From Paenibacillus_E qinlingensis_A (GTDB lineage Bacteria > Bacillota > Bacilli > Paenibacillales > NBRC-103111), in contig NZ_JAVDSB010000011.1 in the NCBI RefSeq assembly GCF_031455095.1, forward strand, positions 149,473-213,472: a DNA stretch of 64,000 nt, written 5' to 3'. Positions 8,264 through 16,275 of this stretch are shown here, piece after piece. Every line of letters begins with the position of its first letter. The first letter of the stretch is position 1. A program made the position numbers and the translations under genes. A model generated the notes under the pieces. It worked only from the letters and a program-made list of their open reading frames with translations, had not been told where the DNA came from and ran no database searches.

Positions 8264-10175
8264 GTATGAACCTCCTTCCTGCAATGGCAAGTGCCAGAAT
8301 CAGCATCCCTAGTAGCATGATGACCCCGTAGGACTGCAGTTGACCATTTTGAAGTCGGGAACCTAGGCGTCCAAGACTAACTACGGTGAAAGCAACTAAG
8401 CGTACAATCCCGTCAATGACGTAAATATCGATCAATTCCAAGATGAAGCCTAGACCGCGAAGCGGTTTGACAACAATAGCCTCATAGATTTCATCAATGA
8501 AATATTTGCGATTTAGCAGCGTGTACAACCATGGCATTTTGCTCGAAACAATGTCCCGAGGGATGGTGCGTTTGAGATACATGAGATATCCCAGCCCAAT
8601 TCCTAACAATCCAGCCAATGTAGACAAAATAGTAACTGCCCAGTTGACCGTCTCCTCATGCTCTTGCCCTGTCAGCCAATGACCCAGCCATTCGTTGAAT
8701 GGCGTGTTCACGAAGCCCGCAACGACAGCTAGCACAGCTAACACAATAAGCGGCGTTGTCATCGAAGCAGGAGATTCATGCGGTTCATGTGCATGGTCAT
8801 GCCCGTGACCATTGTGATCCGCCGAAGCATGATCTTTCGCTCTTGATGACCCCATAAACACGAGGAAGAACAAGCGGGACATGTAGAAAGCCGTGAAGAA
8901 CGCTGCAATCACGCCGACCCAGAACAGAAGCTGATTATGCTCGTACGCTTCCGTGAGAATCATATCCTTCGACCAGAAGCCTGCGAATGGGAAGATACCA
9001 GCCAAAGCCAGCGTTCCGATCGCAAAAGTCCAGGTCGTAATTTTCATTTTGCGGGATAATCCGCCCATTTCATTAATGTTTTGCGTATGAACCGCATGAA
9101 TTACACTACCGGCGCCCAAAAAGAGCAGCGCTTTGAAGAAAGCGTGTGTAAACAAGTGGAACATCCCCGACGTAATGGAAACGCCAATCCCCAGCGCCAT
9201 CATCATGTAGCCGAGTTGACTCACGGTCGAATAAGCGAGAATCCGTTTAATATCATTCTGCGCAATACCGATTGTCGCTGCGAAAATAGCAGTAAACCCA
9301 CCGACATAAGCAACAACCATTAAGGCGTCCGGCGATGCGTGGAAAATATCAAACGTCCGTGCCACGAGGTATACCCCAGCTGCAACCATTGTTGCGGCGT
9401 GAATCAGCGCTGAGATCGGCGTTGGGCCTTCCATCGCATCAGGTAACCATGTGTGCAACGGGAATTGACCAGATTTACCCATCGCCCCGATGAAAATCAG
9501 GACGGCGATCCATGTGACGATCGTAGGGTCGATTTTGCCCGTTGTGAAAGCATTATGTATGGAAGTGAAATCAAGCGCATGTCCTGGCATGTATAAATAC
9601 AACAACAGGATCGCGATAAATAAGCCCACATCCCCGATGCGGGTGACGATGAATGCCTTTTTGGCGGCAGCCTTCGCCTCTGGCTTGAAGTACCAGAATC
9701 CGACGAGCAAGAAGGAACATACCCCTACTAGCTCCCAGAAGATGTAAAGCTCCAGCATATTTTCAGAAATGACAAGACCTAGCATGGAGAAGGAGAACAG
9801 CGCAATATAACCGAAAAACACGTGAATACGCTCGTCGCCTTTCATATAGCCCTTGGAATAAATGTTCACCAGCAGGGAAACGAGCGTAACGATAACGAGC
9901 ATCAGGGAGTTTAGATTGGTGACCTCAAACCCCATTTTCAGCGTGAAATCGCCCACCTGCAGCCAGTTCATTTTATCCCACGTGAAATCCTCAACATTGC
10001 CGCCAATCCGCTCTACAAAAATGAGCAAAGCCACGATAAACGAAAGCAACATCGCAAAAATGCTAATGTAAATCCCTAGATCCTTCAGTTGACGTCCCAT
10101 TGCCGTAAGCGCTAGAAAAGCTAGCAACGGAAACAATGGAATGAGCCAGGCGTACTGTGAATAGTCCGATACCAT
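8253..10175 (-). CDS. nuoL: NADH-quinone oxidoreductase-like complex, subunit L
   Basis: The largest antiporter-like subunit of complex I, 640 residues with about 16 transmembrane helices and the long lateral helix expected at the C-terminus. Recognisable signatures are GKSGQFPLHTWLPDAMEGPTP, which holds the conserved proton-path residues, and a histidine-rich cytoplasmic or periplasmic loop near residue 455 (repeated H-G-H-D-H). ATG start at 10175 with AGGAGG upstream. It lies 15 bp after nuoK. Confidence 0.95.
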   Translation of the reverse strand: MVSDYSQYAWLIPLFPLLAFLALTAMGRQLKDLGIYISIFAMLLSFIVALLIFVERIGGNVEDFTWDKMNWLQVGDFTLKMGFEVTNLNSLMLVIVTLVSLLVNIYSKGYMKGDERIHVFFGYIALFSFSMLGLVISENMLELYIFWELVGVCSFLLVGFWYFKPEAKAAAKKAFIVTRIGDVGLFIAILLLYLYMPGHALDFTSIHNAFTTGKIDPTIVTWIAVLIFIGAMGKSGQFPLHTWLPDAMEGPTPISALIHAATMVAAGVYLVARTFDIFHASPDALMVVAYVGGFTAIFAATIGIAQNDIKRILAYSTVSQLGYMMMALGIGVSITSGMFHLFTHAFFKALLFLGAGSVIHAVHTQNINEMGGLSRKMKITTWTFAIGTLALAGIFPFAGFWSKDMILTEAYEHNQLLFWVGVIAAFFTAFYMSRLFFLVFMGSSRAKDHASADHNGHGHDHAHEPHESPASMTTPLIVLAVLAVVAGFVNTPFNEWLGHWLTGQEHEETVNWAVTILSTLAGLLGIGLGYLMYLKRTIPRDIVSSKMPWLYTLLNRKYFIDEIYEAIVVKPLRGLGFILELIDIYVIDGIVRLVAFTVVSLGRLGSRLQNGQLQSYGVIMLLGMLILALAIAGRRFIHAG

Positions 10176-10190
10176 AGCCTTGTTAGCCTC

Positions 10191-10502
10191 CTAGCGCTTC
10201 ATAGAATCCAAATCCGTAACTTCAACTGTACCTCTATTTCGGTAAATTGCGATTAATATCGCAATGCCCACAGCCGCCTCAGCAGCTGCAATCGTAATGT
10301 TAAAGAGGGAGAAAATTTGCCCCGTTAAGGCCGGATGATCCCCTAGTTTGGAGAAGGCAATCAAATTCAAGTTCACCGCATTGAGCATGAGCTCGATGGA
10401 GAGCAAGACGATGACCCCGTTTTTCTTCGTGAGCGCACCGTAAAGTCCAATGCAGAATAGGATCGCCGCTAATGTCAGATAGGGAGTAATTAAGTTACCC
10501 AA
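10191..10502 (-). CDS. nuoK: NADH-quinone oxidoreductase-like complex, subunit K
   Basis: A 103-residue protein with three transmembrane helices. The conserved membrane-embedded acidic residue lies in IELMLNAVNLN (about Glu36), and a second in AAAEAAVGIAI (about Glu72). Both are typical of NuoK and take part in the proton path. The start codon is TTG at 10502, chosen because GGAGG lies seven bases upstream and no ATG fits. Two bases separate it from the nuoJ stop. Confidence 0.93.
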   Translation of the reverse strand: MGNLITPYLTLAAILFCIGLYGALTKKNGVIVLLSIELMLNAVNLNLIAFSKLGDHPALTGQIFSLFNITIAAAEAAVGIAILIAIYRNRGTVEVTDLDSMKR

Positions 10503-10504
10503 GG

Positions 10505-11035
10505 CTAATCCTCCTCTCTCTTCGCGACTACGATAGCGCCAATGAACGCTACTGTCAGCAGCACGGACATGATTTCGAAGGGAATGACATGCACGTTATA
10601 CAACAACTTCCCGATTTCGAGTGTATTATCCTTGCCAGCATCCAATGTCCCCGAAGAGACAAAAGTCGACTTCTGAATCGCATAGAACAAAACGCCGAAC
10701 AATCCAACCGCGCCGAGAATCGCCAAGCCTTCATGCCATGGACGCTTAGCACCTTCGTCTTCACCCTGTCTGTGCTTCGTCATCATAATGCCGAAAATCA
10801 TCAGAATCGAGATGGCACCTGCATAAATCAACACTTGGACAAATGCAACAAACTCTGCTTCAAGGATAACGTACAGACCTGCCAAACTAATGAACGTTAG
10901 GGCTACGGCCACAACCATGTGCACGACTTTTGTAAAAGAGATCATAAAGATCGCCCCGCCGATAGCGAGCAGCGCAAAGATGAAGAAGGCCCAGCTTGTA
11001 CCGCTGGATAGGAAATCGCCGAGTCCATTAAACAT
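10505..11035 (-). CDS. nuoJ: NADH-quinone oxidoreductase-like complex, subunit J
   Basis: A 176-residue membrane subunit with five predicted helices. The helix containing VQVLIYAGAISILMIFGIMM is the family signature (the pi-bulge helix TM3 of NuoJ). The start ATG at 11035 lies within the last eight bases of nuoI and is preceded by a GGGGG-type ribosome binding site, consistent with coupled translation. Confidence 0.93.
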   Translation of the reverse strand: MFNGLGDFLSSGTSWAFFIFALLAIGGAIFMISFTKVVHMVVAVALTFISLAGLYVILEAEFVAFVQVLIYAGAISILMIFGIMMTKHRQGEDEGAKRPWHEGLAILGAVGLFGVLFYAIQKSTFVSSGTLDAGKDNTLEIGKLLYNVHVIPFEIMSVLLTVAFIGAIVVAKREED

Positions 11036-11480
11036 CTTTCTTCGCGCCCCCTTTAGGCATCGCAGAATTGTTCTCTTGACGAATATTTTGGGTGTTGCTG
11101 CTCAGCCACTGCATATCTTTAAACAAATCATCCCGACTAAAGCTGCTGAGCTCAAAATTATTCGTCATCACGATCGCTTCCGTCGGACACACCTCTGTGC
11201 ACAGATCGCACAGAATACAGATCTCGAAGTTGATGTCATACGTATCAATGACCTTCCCCTTTTTCTCAGGGTCTGGGTTCGCTTTTCCAGTTAACGTAAT
11301 ACACTCCGTTGGACACACACGCGCACATTGATTGCACACAATGCATTTCTCAGGATCAAAATATTGAATACCACGAAAGCGATCCGGCATTTTAATCGGA
11401 ACCTCAGGGTATGCGTACGTTACTTTCTTCTCAGTCAAGTGCTTGAATGTGAAGCCTAAACCTTTCATAATGCCCTTCAT
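11028..11480 (-). CDS. nuoI: NADH-quinone oxidoreductase-like complex, subunit I (ferredoxin-like)
   Basis: The 150-residue iron-sulfur subunit of the quinone-reducing module. Two 4Fe-4S motifs are visible, CIVCNQCARVCP and CILCDLCTEVCP, which bind clusters N6a and N6b. The longer open frame begins at 11531, but AAGGAG is placed correctly only for the ATG at 11480, giving MKGIMKGLG. A hydrophilic tail of about 35 residues follows the second cluster. The gene overlaps nuoJ by 8 bp. Confidence 0.93.
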   Translation of the reverse strand: MKGIMKGLGFTFKHLTEKKVTYAYPEVPIKMPDRFRGIQYFDPEKCIVCNQCARVCPTECITLTGKANPDPEKKGKVIDTYDINFEICILCDLCTEVCPTEAIVMTNNFELSSFSRDDLFKDMQWLSSNTQNIRQENNSAMPKGGAKKDV

Positions 11481-11537
11481 GCGTTTCAACTCCTTCAAGT
11501 CTTGCGTTAGCAAAACTAACTTCGAAAGCAACTATTC

Positions 11538-12542
11538 TTAAAAGATGGTCATGATGATCGCTGTCAGCAACATGTTGACCAGCGCCAGTGGCAGCAGTAC
11601 TTTCCAGCCAAAACCCATTAACTGATCAATCCGTACACGTGGCAATGTCGCCCGCAGCCAGAAGAGGAAGAACACAACCGCTGAGAATTTTAACAAGAAC
11701 CAGAGGACGCCTGGAATGAAATCAAGGAACCCGAATGGCGCATGCCATCCACCTAGGAAAAGCAGACTGACAAGTGAAGCAATGACGAAGACGTACACAT
11801 ACTCGGATAGCATGAAAAAGGCGAAACGGAAACCACTGTATTCGACATGGTAGCCCGCAACGAGCTCTGACTCTGCTTCTGGTAAGTCAAACGGCGTACG
11901 ATTCAGCTCCGAAACACCGGCAATCACAAAAATAATGAAACCTAGGATTTGGGGAATGAAATTCCAGTGCCAGAAGCCGCCTGTTTGCGTATCAACAATG
12001 GTGTGCAGATTCAGGCTTCCCGTCATCATGACCACACCAACGACTGAGATAACTAATGGAACTTCGTAACTAATCATCTGAGCTGCGGAACGCATGCCGC
12101 CTAATAACGCATATTTATTGTTGGATGCCCAACCGCCAAGAATAATTCCGATGGTTGAGATCCCTGTTAGGGCTACGTAATAAAGCAATCCCACATTCAA
12201 ATTCGCGCCAAACATCCGATCAGAGAAGGGAATCGTCGCAATAATCGTAAAGGATGGGATAAAGGTAATAATCGGTGCGAGAATGAAAAGCTCACGCTCC
12301 GCTTTCTTAGGAATCGTATCTTCCTTAATGAGAAGCTTGAATACGTCAGCGACGCTCTGCAACAACCCGAAAGGCCCAGTTCGGTTCGGCCCGATCCGCA
12401 ATTGCATCCAACCGATAACTTTACGCTCGAAGTAAATTGCATAGGTAACGAATCCGAGCACGAGCAACAGCATGACAACGCCCCAAAATAGGAAAACGAA
12501 GAAGTTCGTCCATGTTAGACTCTCTTCCAATAAATTGACCAT
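11538..12542 (-). CDS. nuoH: NADH-quinone oxidoreductase-like complex, subunit H
   Basis: A 334-residue membrane subunit with eight or nine helices that forms the quinone-binding chamber with NuoD and NuoB. Signatures seen are QLRIGPNRTGPFGLLQ near residue 47 and the acidic loop NRTPFDLPEAESELVAGYH near residue 215. The ATG overlaps the nuoD stop in TAATG, so the two are probably translationally coupled. Confidence 0.95.
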   Translation of the reverse strand: MVNLLEESLTWTNFFVFLFWGVVMLLLVLGFVTYAIYFERKVIGWMQLRIGPNRTGPFGLLQSVADVFKLLIKEDTIPKKAERELFILAPIITFIPSFTIIATIPFSDRMFGANLNVGLLYYVALTGISTIGIILGGWASNNKYALLGGMRSAAQMISYEVPLVISVVGVVMMTGSLNLHTIVDTQTGGFWHWNFIPQILGFIIFVIAGVSELNRTPFDLPEAESELVAGYHVEYSGFRFAFFMLSEYVYVFVIASLVSLLFLGGWHAPFGFLDFIPGVLWFLLKFSAVVFFLFWLRATLPRVRIDQLMGFGWKVLLPLALVNMLLTAIIMTIF

Positions 12543-13642
12543 TAGGCATCCACCTCCCCAACGACAATATCGATGCCGCCTAGAATCGTAATGAGATTAG
12601 TCATCGACTCGCCAACCAGCAGCTTGGGCAATATTTGCAGATTCACAAAGGATGGTCTACGGAATTTGAGGCGGTAAGGCTCTTGTTTACCTCGGGAAAT
12701 AATATGACAACCAATTTCCCCACGCGGAGATTCAATTGCCGCATAGATTTCACCTTCTGGCGGGCGAATAACTCTCGGCACTTTGCCCATTGTTTCGCCT
12801 CCCTCAGGGAATACGTCTAGCGCTTGTTCCAGGATACGAAGGGATTGTTTAATTTCTTCCATACGGATTAAATATCGGTCATAACAGTCCCCGCCATTTC
12901 GTACCGGCACATCGAACTGGAAGCGACTGTATAGGCTGTAAGGCTGCGTTTTGCGAATATCCCAATCTACCCCTGTACAACGCAGGTTCGCCCCGCTAAG
13001 GCCATAAGCAATGGCTGTCTCGGCATCATACTTCCCTACTCCCTTAATCCGTGAGAGGAAAATCTCATTCCCCGTGACAAGGGTGTGATACTCTTCCAAT
13101 TTGCCATACATATACGGAATGAATTTCCGTACCTTCTCGATCCAACCGTCGGGTGCATCCCATTTCACGCCGCCTACACGCATGTAGTTGTACGTTAACC
13201 GCGCGCCACACAATTCGTTGAATAGATCAATAATGATTTCGCGGTCACGGAACGCATACAAGAACGGGCTCATCGCCCCGATATCCAGCAGGTACGTTCC
13301 CCACCACACCATATGAGAGGCGATCCGTTGCAGCTCCATCACAATTAAGCGGAGGAATTCTGCTCTTTCGGGTATTTCAATTTGCATCATTTTCTCTACA
13401 GCGTTTACTAACGCGTAGTTAGTCGTCATCGCCGATACATAGTCCATTCGGTCGGTGTATGGGATGATTTGGGTATAGCTGAGATTCTCAGCTAATTTCT
13501 CAGTTCCTCTATGTAAGTAGCCCATAACGGGTATGGCTTCACGAATAATTTCACCATCCAGCTTTACGATCACGCGGAAAACCCCGTGCGTACTAGGATG
13601 CTGAGGGCCAACGTTTAACAGGAGCTCTTCTGTCCGTAACAC
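12542..13642 (-). CDS. nuoD: NADH-quinone oxidoreductase-like complex, subunit D
   Basis: The 366-residue 49-kDa-type subunit that lines the quinone site. The N-terminal signature NVGPQHPSTHGVFR, with the histidines near the quinone head group, is intact, as is the C-terminal ITILGGIDIVVGEVD. The start is GTG at 13642 with GGAGGTG upstream inside the 3' end of nuoC; three bases separate the genes. Confidence 0.95.
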   Translation of the reverse strand: MLRTEELLLNVGPQHPSTHGVFRVIVKLDGEIIREAIPVMGYLHRGTEKLAENLSYTQIIPYTDRMDYVSAMTTNYALVNAVEKMMQIEIPERAEFLRLIVMELQRIASHMVWWGTYLLDIGAMSPFLYAFRDREIIIDLFNELCGARLTYNYMRVGGVKWDAPDGWIEKVRKFIPYMYGKLEEYHTLVTGNEIFLSRIKGVGKYDAETAIAYGLSGANLRCTGVDWDIRKTQPYSLYSRFQFDVPVRNGGDCYDRYLIRMEEIKQSLRILEQALDVFPEGGETMGKVPRVIRPPEGEIYAAIESPRGEIGCHIISRGKQEPYRLKFRRPSFVNLQILPKLLVGESMTNLITILGGIDIVVGEVDA

Positions 13643-13645
13643 GTG

Positions 13646-14452
13646 CTACACCTCCGGGTCAAGCGGTTCGTAGTCTTTGCGCAGTGGATGACCCACCCAA
13701 TCATCAGGCATCATGATACGCACTAAATTCGGGTGGCCAGGGAAATCGATGCCGAAAAGGTCAAACGCTTCGCGCTCGTTCCAGTTGGCCGTCGGCCAAA
13801 CATCAGCTACCGAAGGTATGCTGGCTTGCTCGCGGTCTGTCTTCACTTTCACACAATATTCGTGCTTGTGTGTGAGGGAAAGCAGATGATACGCCACCTC
13901 AAGGTGCGTTTCTTGATCCACACCGGAGAGATTGCGCAAGTAGTCACAGCGCAGCTCCGCGTGATCACGTAAAGTCAGCGCGGCCTGCGGCCAGCGCGAG
14001 CTGTGAATGATCACATAAGGACGATGCGCGTCCCTTTCGTTGATGAATGCGTCGACGACGGAGTCTTCGCCTGCCTCGGCCTTAAGGATCGTCACCAGCC
14101 GGTCCAGCAGCGGCTGGTTCGGTGAAGGCTCTTTCGGCGCAGCGGGATCCGCCGATTCGGGCTTCGCTCCGGCGCGTGCGGCTGCTCGCGCGGCGCGGGC
14201 TTCTGCGGCGGCCTGGGCTTTGGCCGCCTTCTCTTCCTCTGAGCCAGCGTCTGCGGACGCTGGCGTTGTTGCGCCAGCAGGCGGCACGCTAGCTTCCGCT
14301 TTGCCCTCGGCATGGCTATCTGCTCCAACTTCCGTTTTCGCTTCAGCTGTACTGCCTTCAGCAGGACTCTCTACCTTGCCTTCCTCTTTCCCATCCTCAC
14401 CAACAGGAGGAGTCGGAACTGCCGATTCTTCCGGCTTTTTCTCCTCGCTCAT
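13646..14452 (-). CDS. nuoC: NADH-quinone oxidoreductase-like complex, subunit C with long N-terminal extension
   Basis: The 30-kDa-type subunit of the peripheral arm. The recognisable domain occupies about residues 115-268 and ends with the family signature EREAFDLFGIDFPGHPNLVR and the KDYEP motif. Residues 1-115 form a low-complexity extension dominated by Ala, Glu, Lys, Pro and Gly, with no counterpart in the short E. coli-type domain. I recall a similar extension in other Bacillales NuoC proteins. The start ATG overlaps the nuoB stop in ATGA. The reading frame is intact, so the extension is probably translated, and its function is unknown. Confidence 0.92.
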   Translation of the reverse strand: MSEEKKPEESAVPTPPVGEDGKEEGKVESPAEGSTAEAKTEVGADSHAEGKAEASVPPAGATTPASADAGSEEEKAAKAQAAAEARAARAAARAGAKPESADPAAPKEPSPNQPLLDRLVTILKAEAGEDSVVDAFINERDAHRPYVIIHSSRWPQAALTLRDHAELRCDYLRNLSGVDQETHLEVAYHLLSLTHKHEYCVKVKTDREQASIPSVADVWPTANWNEREAFDLFGIDFPGHPNLVRIMMPDDWVGHPLRKDYEPLDPEV

Positions 14453-14967
14453 CGGTTGATCACCTGCTTCCCAGTTTTCGCCTCATAGCGAATCTTTTCC
14501 TGAAGCTTGTTGATCCCATAAATAAGTGCTGCCGGATTCGGAGGACAACCTGGGATATAAACATCCACAGGTACGATCTGATCTACACCTTTGACAACGG
14601 AATACGACTTCACATAAGGACCGCCTGCGGTTGCGCATGAACCCATCGCGATAACCCACTTCGGTTCAGGCATTTGCTCGTAAAGTCGGCGCAACAAAGG
14701 AGCCATTTTCTTCGTAACTGTCCCTGCTACAATCATGACATCTGATTGTCTAGGAGACGTACGGAAGATGACTCCGAATCTGTCTAAATCATAGTGAGAA
14801 CCACCCGTTCCCATCATTTCGATCGCACAACAAGCTAAGCCAAAGGTTAATGGCCAAAGCGAATTACTGCGAGCCCAAGCTTTTACCTGCTCCAGTGTTG
14901 TCATAAATACATTACGGTTTATTTCTTCCCGTTCCTCGGGAGAGATTGATTCTAGACTGAAGTCCAT
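14449..14967 (-). CDS. nuoB: NADH-quinone oxidoreductase-like complex, subunit B
   Basis: The 172-residue subunit that carries cluster N2, the last iron-sulfur centre before quinone. The cluster ligands are visible in LACCAIEM, MGSCA and PGCPPNP. The open frame reaches 15030, but MDFSLESIS from the ATG at 14967, with AAGGTG upstream, is the natural N-terminus. It overlaps nuoA by 16 bp and nuoC by 4 bp. Confidence 0.95.
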   Translation of the reverse strand: MDFSLESISPEEREEINRNVFMTTLEQVKAWARSNSLWPLTFGLACCAIEMMGTGGSHYDLDRFGVIFRTSPRQSDVMIVAGTVTKKMAPLLRRLYEQMPEPKWVIAMGSCATAGGPYVKSYSVVKGVDQIVPVDVYIPGCPPNPAALIYGINKLQEKIRYEAKTGKQVINR

Positions 14968-15320
14968 CGCAGCACCTTCTTCTTCCAAGCGTATATTAAT
15001 CCTATGGCAAGCAAGGCTACAAAAATGCACATTTCTATTAATGCGAATAATCCAAGTTGATTAAAGGCAACTGCCCACGGATAGAGGAATACGGTCTCCA
15101 CATCAAAGATGACAAACATCAAAGCGTACAAATAATATCGAATGTTAAACCGGATTTGTCCCTCACCTACAGGCTCATTACCACTCTCATACGTCGTGTA
15201 CTTCTCATCGATGGGTTTACTCGGTCTTAACCATTTGCCAATCGTCAGCGCAGCTATGGGGAGGAAAATACCTAACCCTAGAAAAATCGCTACGATTACA
15301 TAGTTATTTGTATACATCAT
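14952..15320 (-). CDS. nuoA: NADH-quinone oxidoreductase-like complex, subunit A
   Basis: A 122-residue subunit with three transmembrane helices. The conserved cytoplasmic loop YESGNEPVGEGQIRFNIRYYLYAL and the acidic FDVETVFLYPW motif are both present. It is the first gene of the operon. The frame reaches 15353, but GGAGG at 15334-15338 lies inside that stretch, so the start should be one of the adjacent ATG codons at 15320 and 15317. The 13-base gap to the first ATG is longer than usual. Confidence 0.92.
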   Translation of the reverse strand: MMYTNNYVIVAIFLGLGIFLPIAALTIGKWLRPSKPIDEKYTTYESGNEPVGEGQIRFNIRYYLYALMFVIFDVETVFLYPWAVAFNQLGLFALIEMCIFVALLAIGLIYAWKKKVLRWTSV

Positions 15321-15394
15321 GTGAATGTAACCGCCTCCATTTCTTGTTTGCATTTCTTACGATCTCATTAGTTTTGGTAATAATCACCTTTATT

Positions 15395-15423
15395 AGTATA
15401 ACAAAAAGGGGTATGGGCGTCGA
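15395..15423 (-). promoter_or_regulatory. Probable promoter of the nuo operon
   Basis: Minus strand: -35 TCGACG (15418-15423, four of six consensus bases), 17-bp spacer, -10 TATACT (15395-15400). It gives a leader of about 70 nt before nuoA. Confidence 0.6.
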
Positions 15424-15537
15424 CACTAATTCTTTTTCTAATAAGATTAGCATCCCACATAAGTGGGTAATACTATTCATTGGGCAAAAAGGCATTGGCC
15501 GAAAGCTCAATTACTATTCTCGAAAGGACTGATTCCT

Positions 15538-15702
15538 ATGGCAAATGCTTCAAATGCTAACCACCAACACAGAACACATGACAAAGTTACGGAGACTGGT
15601 CGCTACCGCGATGCTGACGGGCAAAGCGTCGAGTTAGTAGCAGGTCAAACGTTCCCTCCCTGCCCGAAAACAGGCGAATCCACAGTCTGGCATCACGCTT
15701 AA
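15538..15702 (+). CDS. Small protein of 54 residues, YjzC-like
   Basis: Encoded on the plus strand between the two large minus-strand operons. It starts at an ATG with GAAAGGAC ten bases upstream. The first 20 residues are rich in His and Asn. The rest contains T-G-R-Y-R, D-G-Q, V-E-L-x-A-G-Q, F-P-P-C-P and T-V-W, a pattern I associate with short YjzC-type proteins of Bacillales. Only one cysteine is present, so the metal-binding knuckle found in related zinc-ribbon proteins is not formed within one chain. It is followed by its own strong terminator, which supports expression. Function is unknown. Confidence 0.7.
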   Translation: MANASNANHQHRTHDKVTETGRYRDADGQSVELVAGQTFPPCPKTGESTVWHHA

Positions 15703-15719
15703 CATGTAAATCTAACGCG

Positions 15720-15756
15720 AGCTGTTCCTCTCCTCCGAGAGGGACAGCTTTTTCTT
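15720..15756 (+). terminator. Rho-independent terminator of the 54-residue protein gene
   Basis: A 13-bp stem (AGCTGTTCCTCTC / GAGAGGGACAGCT, loop CTCC) is followed by TTTTTCTTT on the plus strand. Confidence 0.92.
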
Positions 15757-15771
15757 TGCAATTTAGAACGC

Positions 15772-15804
15772 AAAAAAGCGGAAGAACCAAAGTTCCCCCG
15801 CTTT
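15772..15804 (-). terminator. Rho-independent terminator of the atp operon
   Basis: On the minus strand, 12 bp after the atpC stop, the stem AAAGCGGGGGAAC / GTTCTTCCGCTTT (loop TTTG) is followed by a T run. Confidence 0.9.
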
Positions 15805-15815
15805 ATTTCATCTAT

Positions 15816-16220
15816 TTATTTCCCGGACACACCGATACGATTCACTGCTCTTTGTAAAGAAGCTTCAGCACGTTTGAAATCTACGTTATCTTGCTTTGTA
15901 TCCGCAAGACGTTTCTCCGCACGGTCCTTCGCTGCCTTCGCACGATCAATATCGATTTGTTCAGGTAGCTCGGCGCTTTCCGCCAAAATAACCACCTTAT
16001 CCTTGCGCACTTCCATGAAACCGCCATTCACTGCGATGACTTCGTCTTTGGAGCCCGTTTTCTTCACAGTAATCGGTGCGATTCTAAGTGGAGTGACCAA
16101 TGGAATGTGATTCGGCAGAATTCCAAGCTCCCCTTCAGACCCCTTCACGCTAATCATGTTCACTTGTTCAGCGTACACTTTGCGCTCCGGTGTAACAATT
16201 TCCAGTAGGAATGTACTCAC
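15816..16220 (-). CDS. atpC: ATP synthase F1 subunit epsilon
   Basis: A 134-residue protein of the central stalk. The N-terminal beta-sandwich (residues 1-85, with GELGILPNHIPLVTPL) and the C-terminal helical hairpin (residues 90-134, rich in Ala, Lys and Arg) are both present. The helical hairpin is the part that can inhibit ATP hydrolysis in this family. The start is GTG at 16220 with AAGGAG nine bases upstream. It is the last gene of the operon. Confidence 0.95.
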   Translation of the reverse strand: MSTFLLEIVTPERKVYAEQVNMISVKGSEGELGILPNHIPLVTPLRIAPITVKKTGSKDEVIAVNGGFMEVRKDKVVILAESAELPEQIDIDRAKAAKDRAEKRLADTKQDNVDFKRAEASLQRAVNRIGVSGK

Positions 16221-16275
16221 TTGGATTCTCCTTCCTTAGAGTTTAGCAAAAGCTGGTCTTAGCAAGATGCCAAGC

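Noticed and set aside
14040..14459. 139-codon open frame on the plus strand opposite nuoC
   Set aside because: It is an Ala/Ser-rich shadow of the low-complexity NuoC extension; no ribosome binding site and no recognisable domain.
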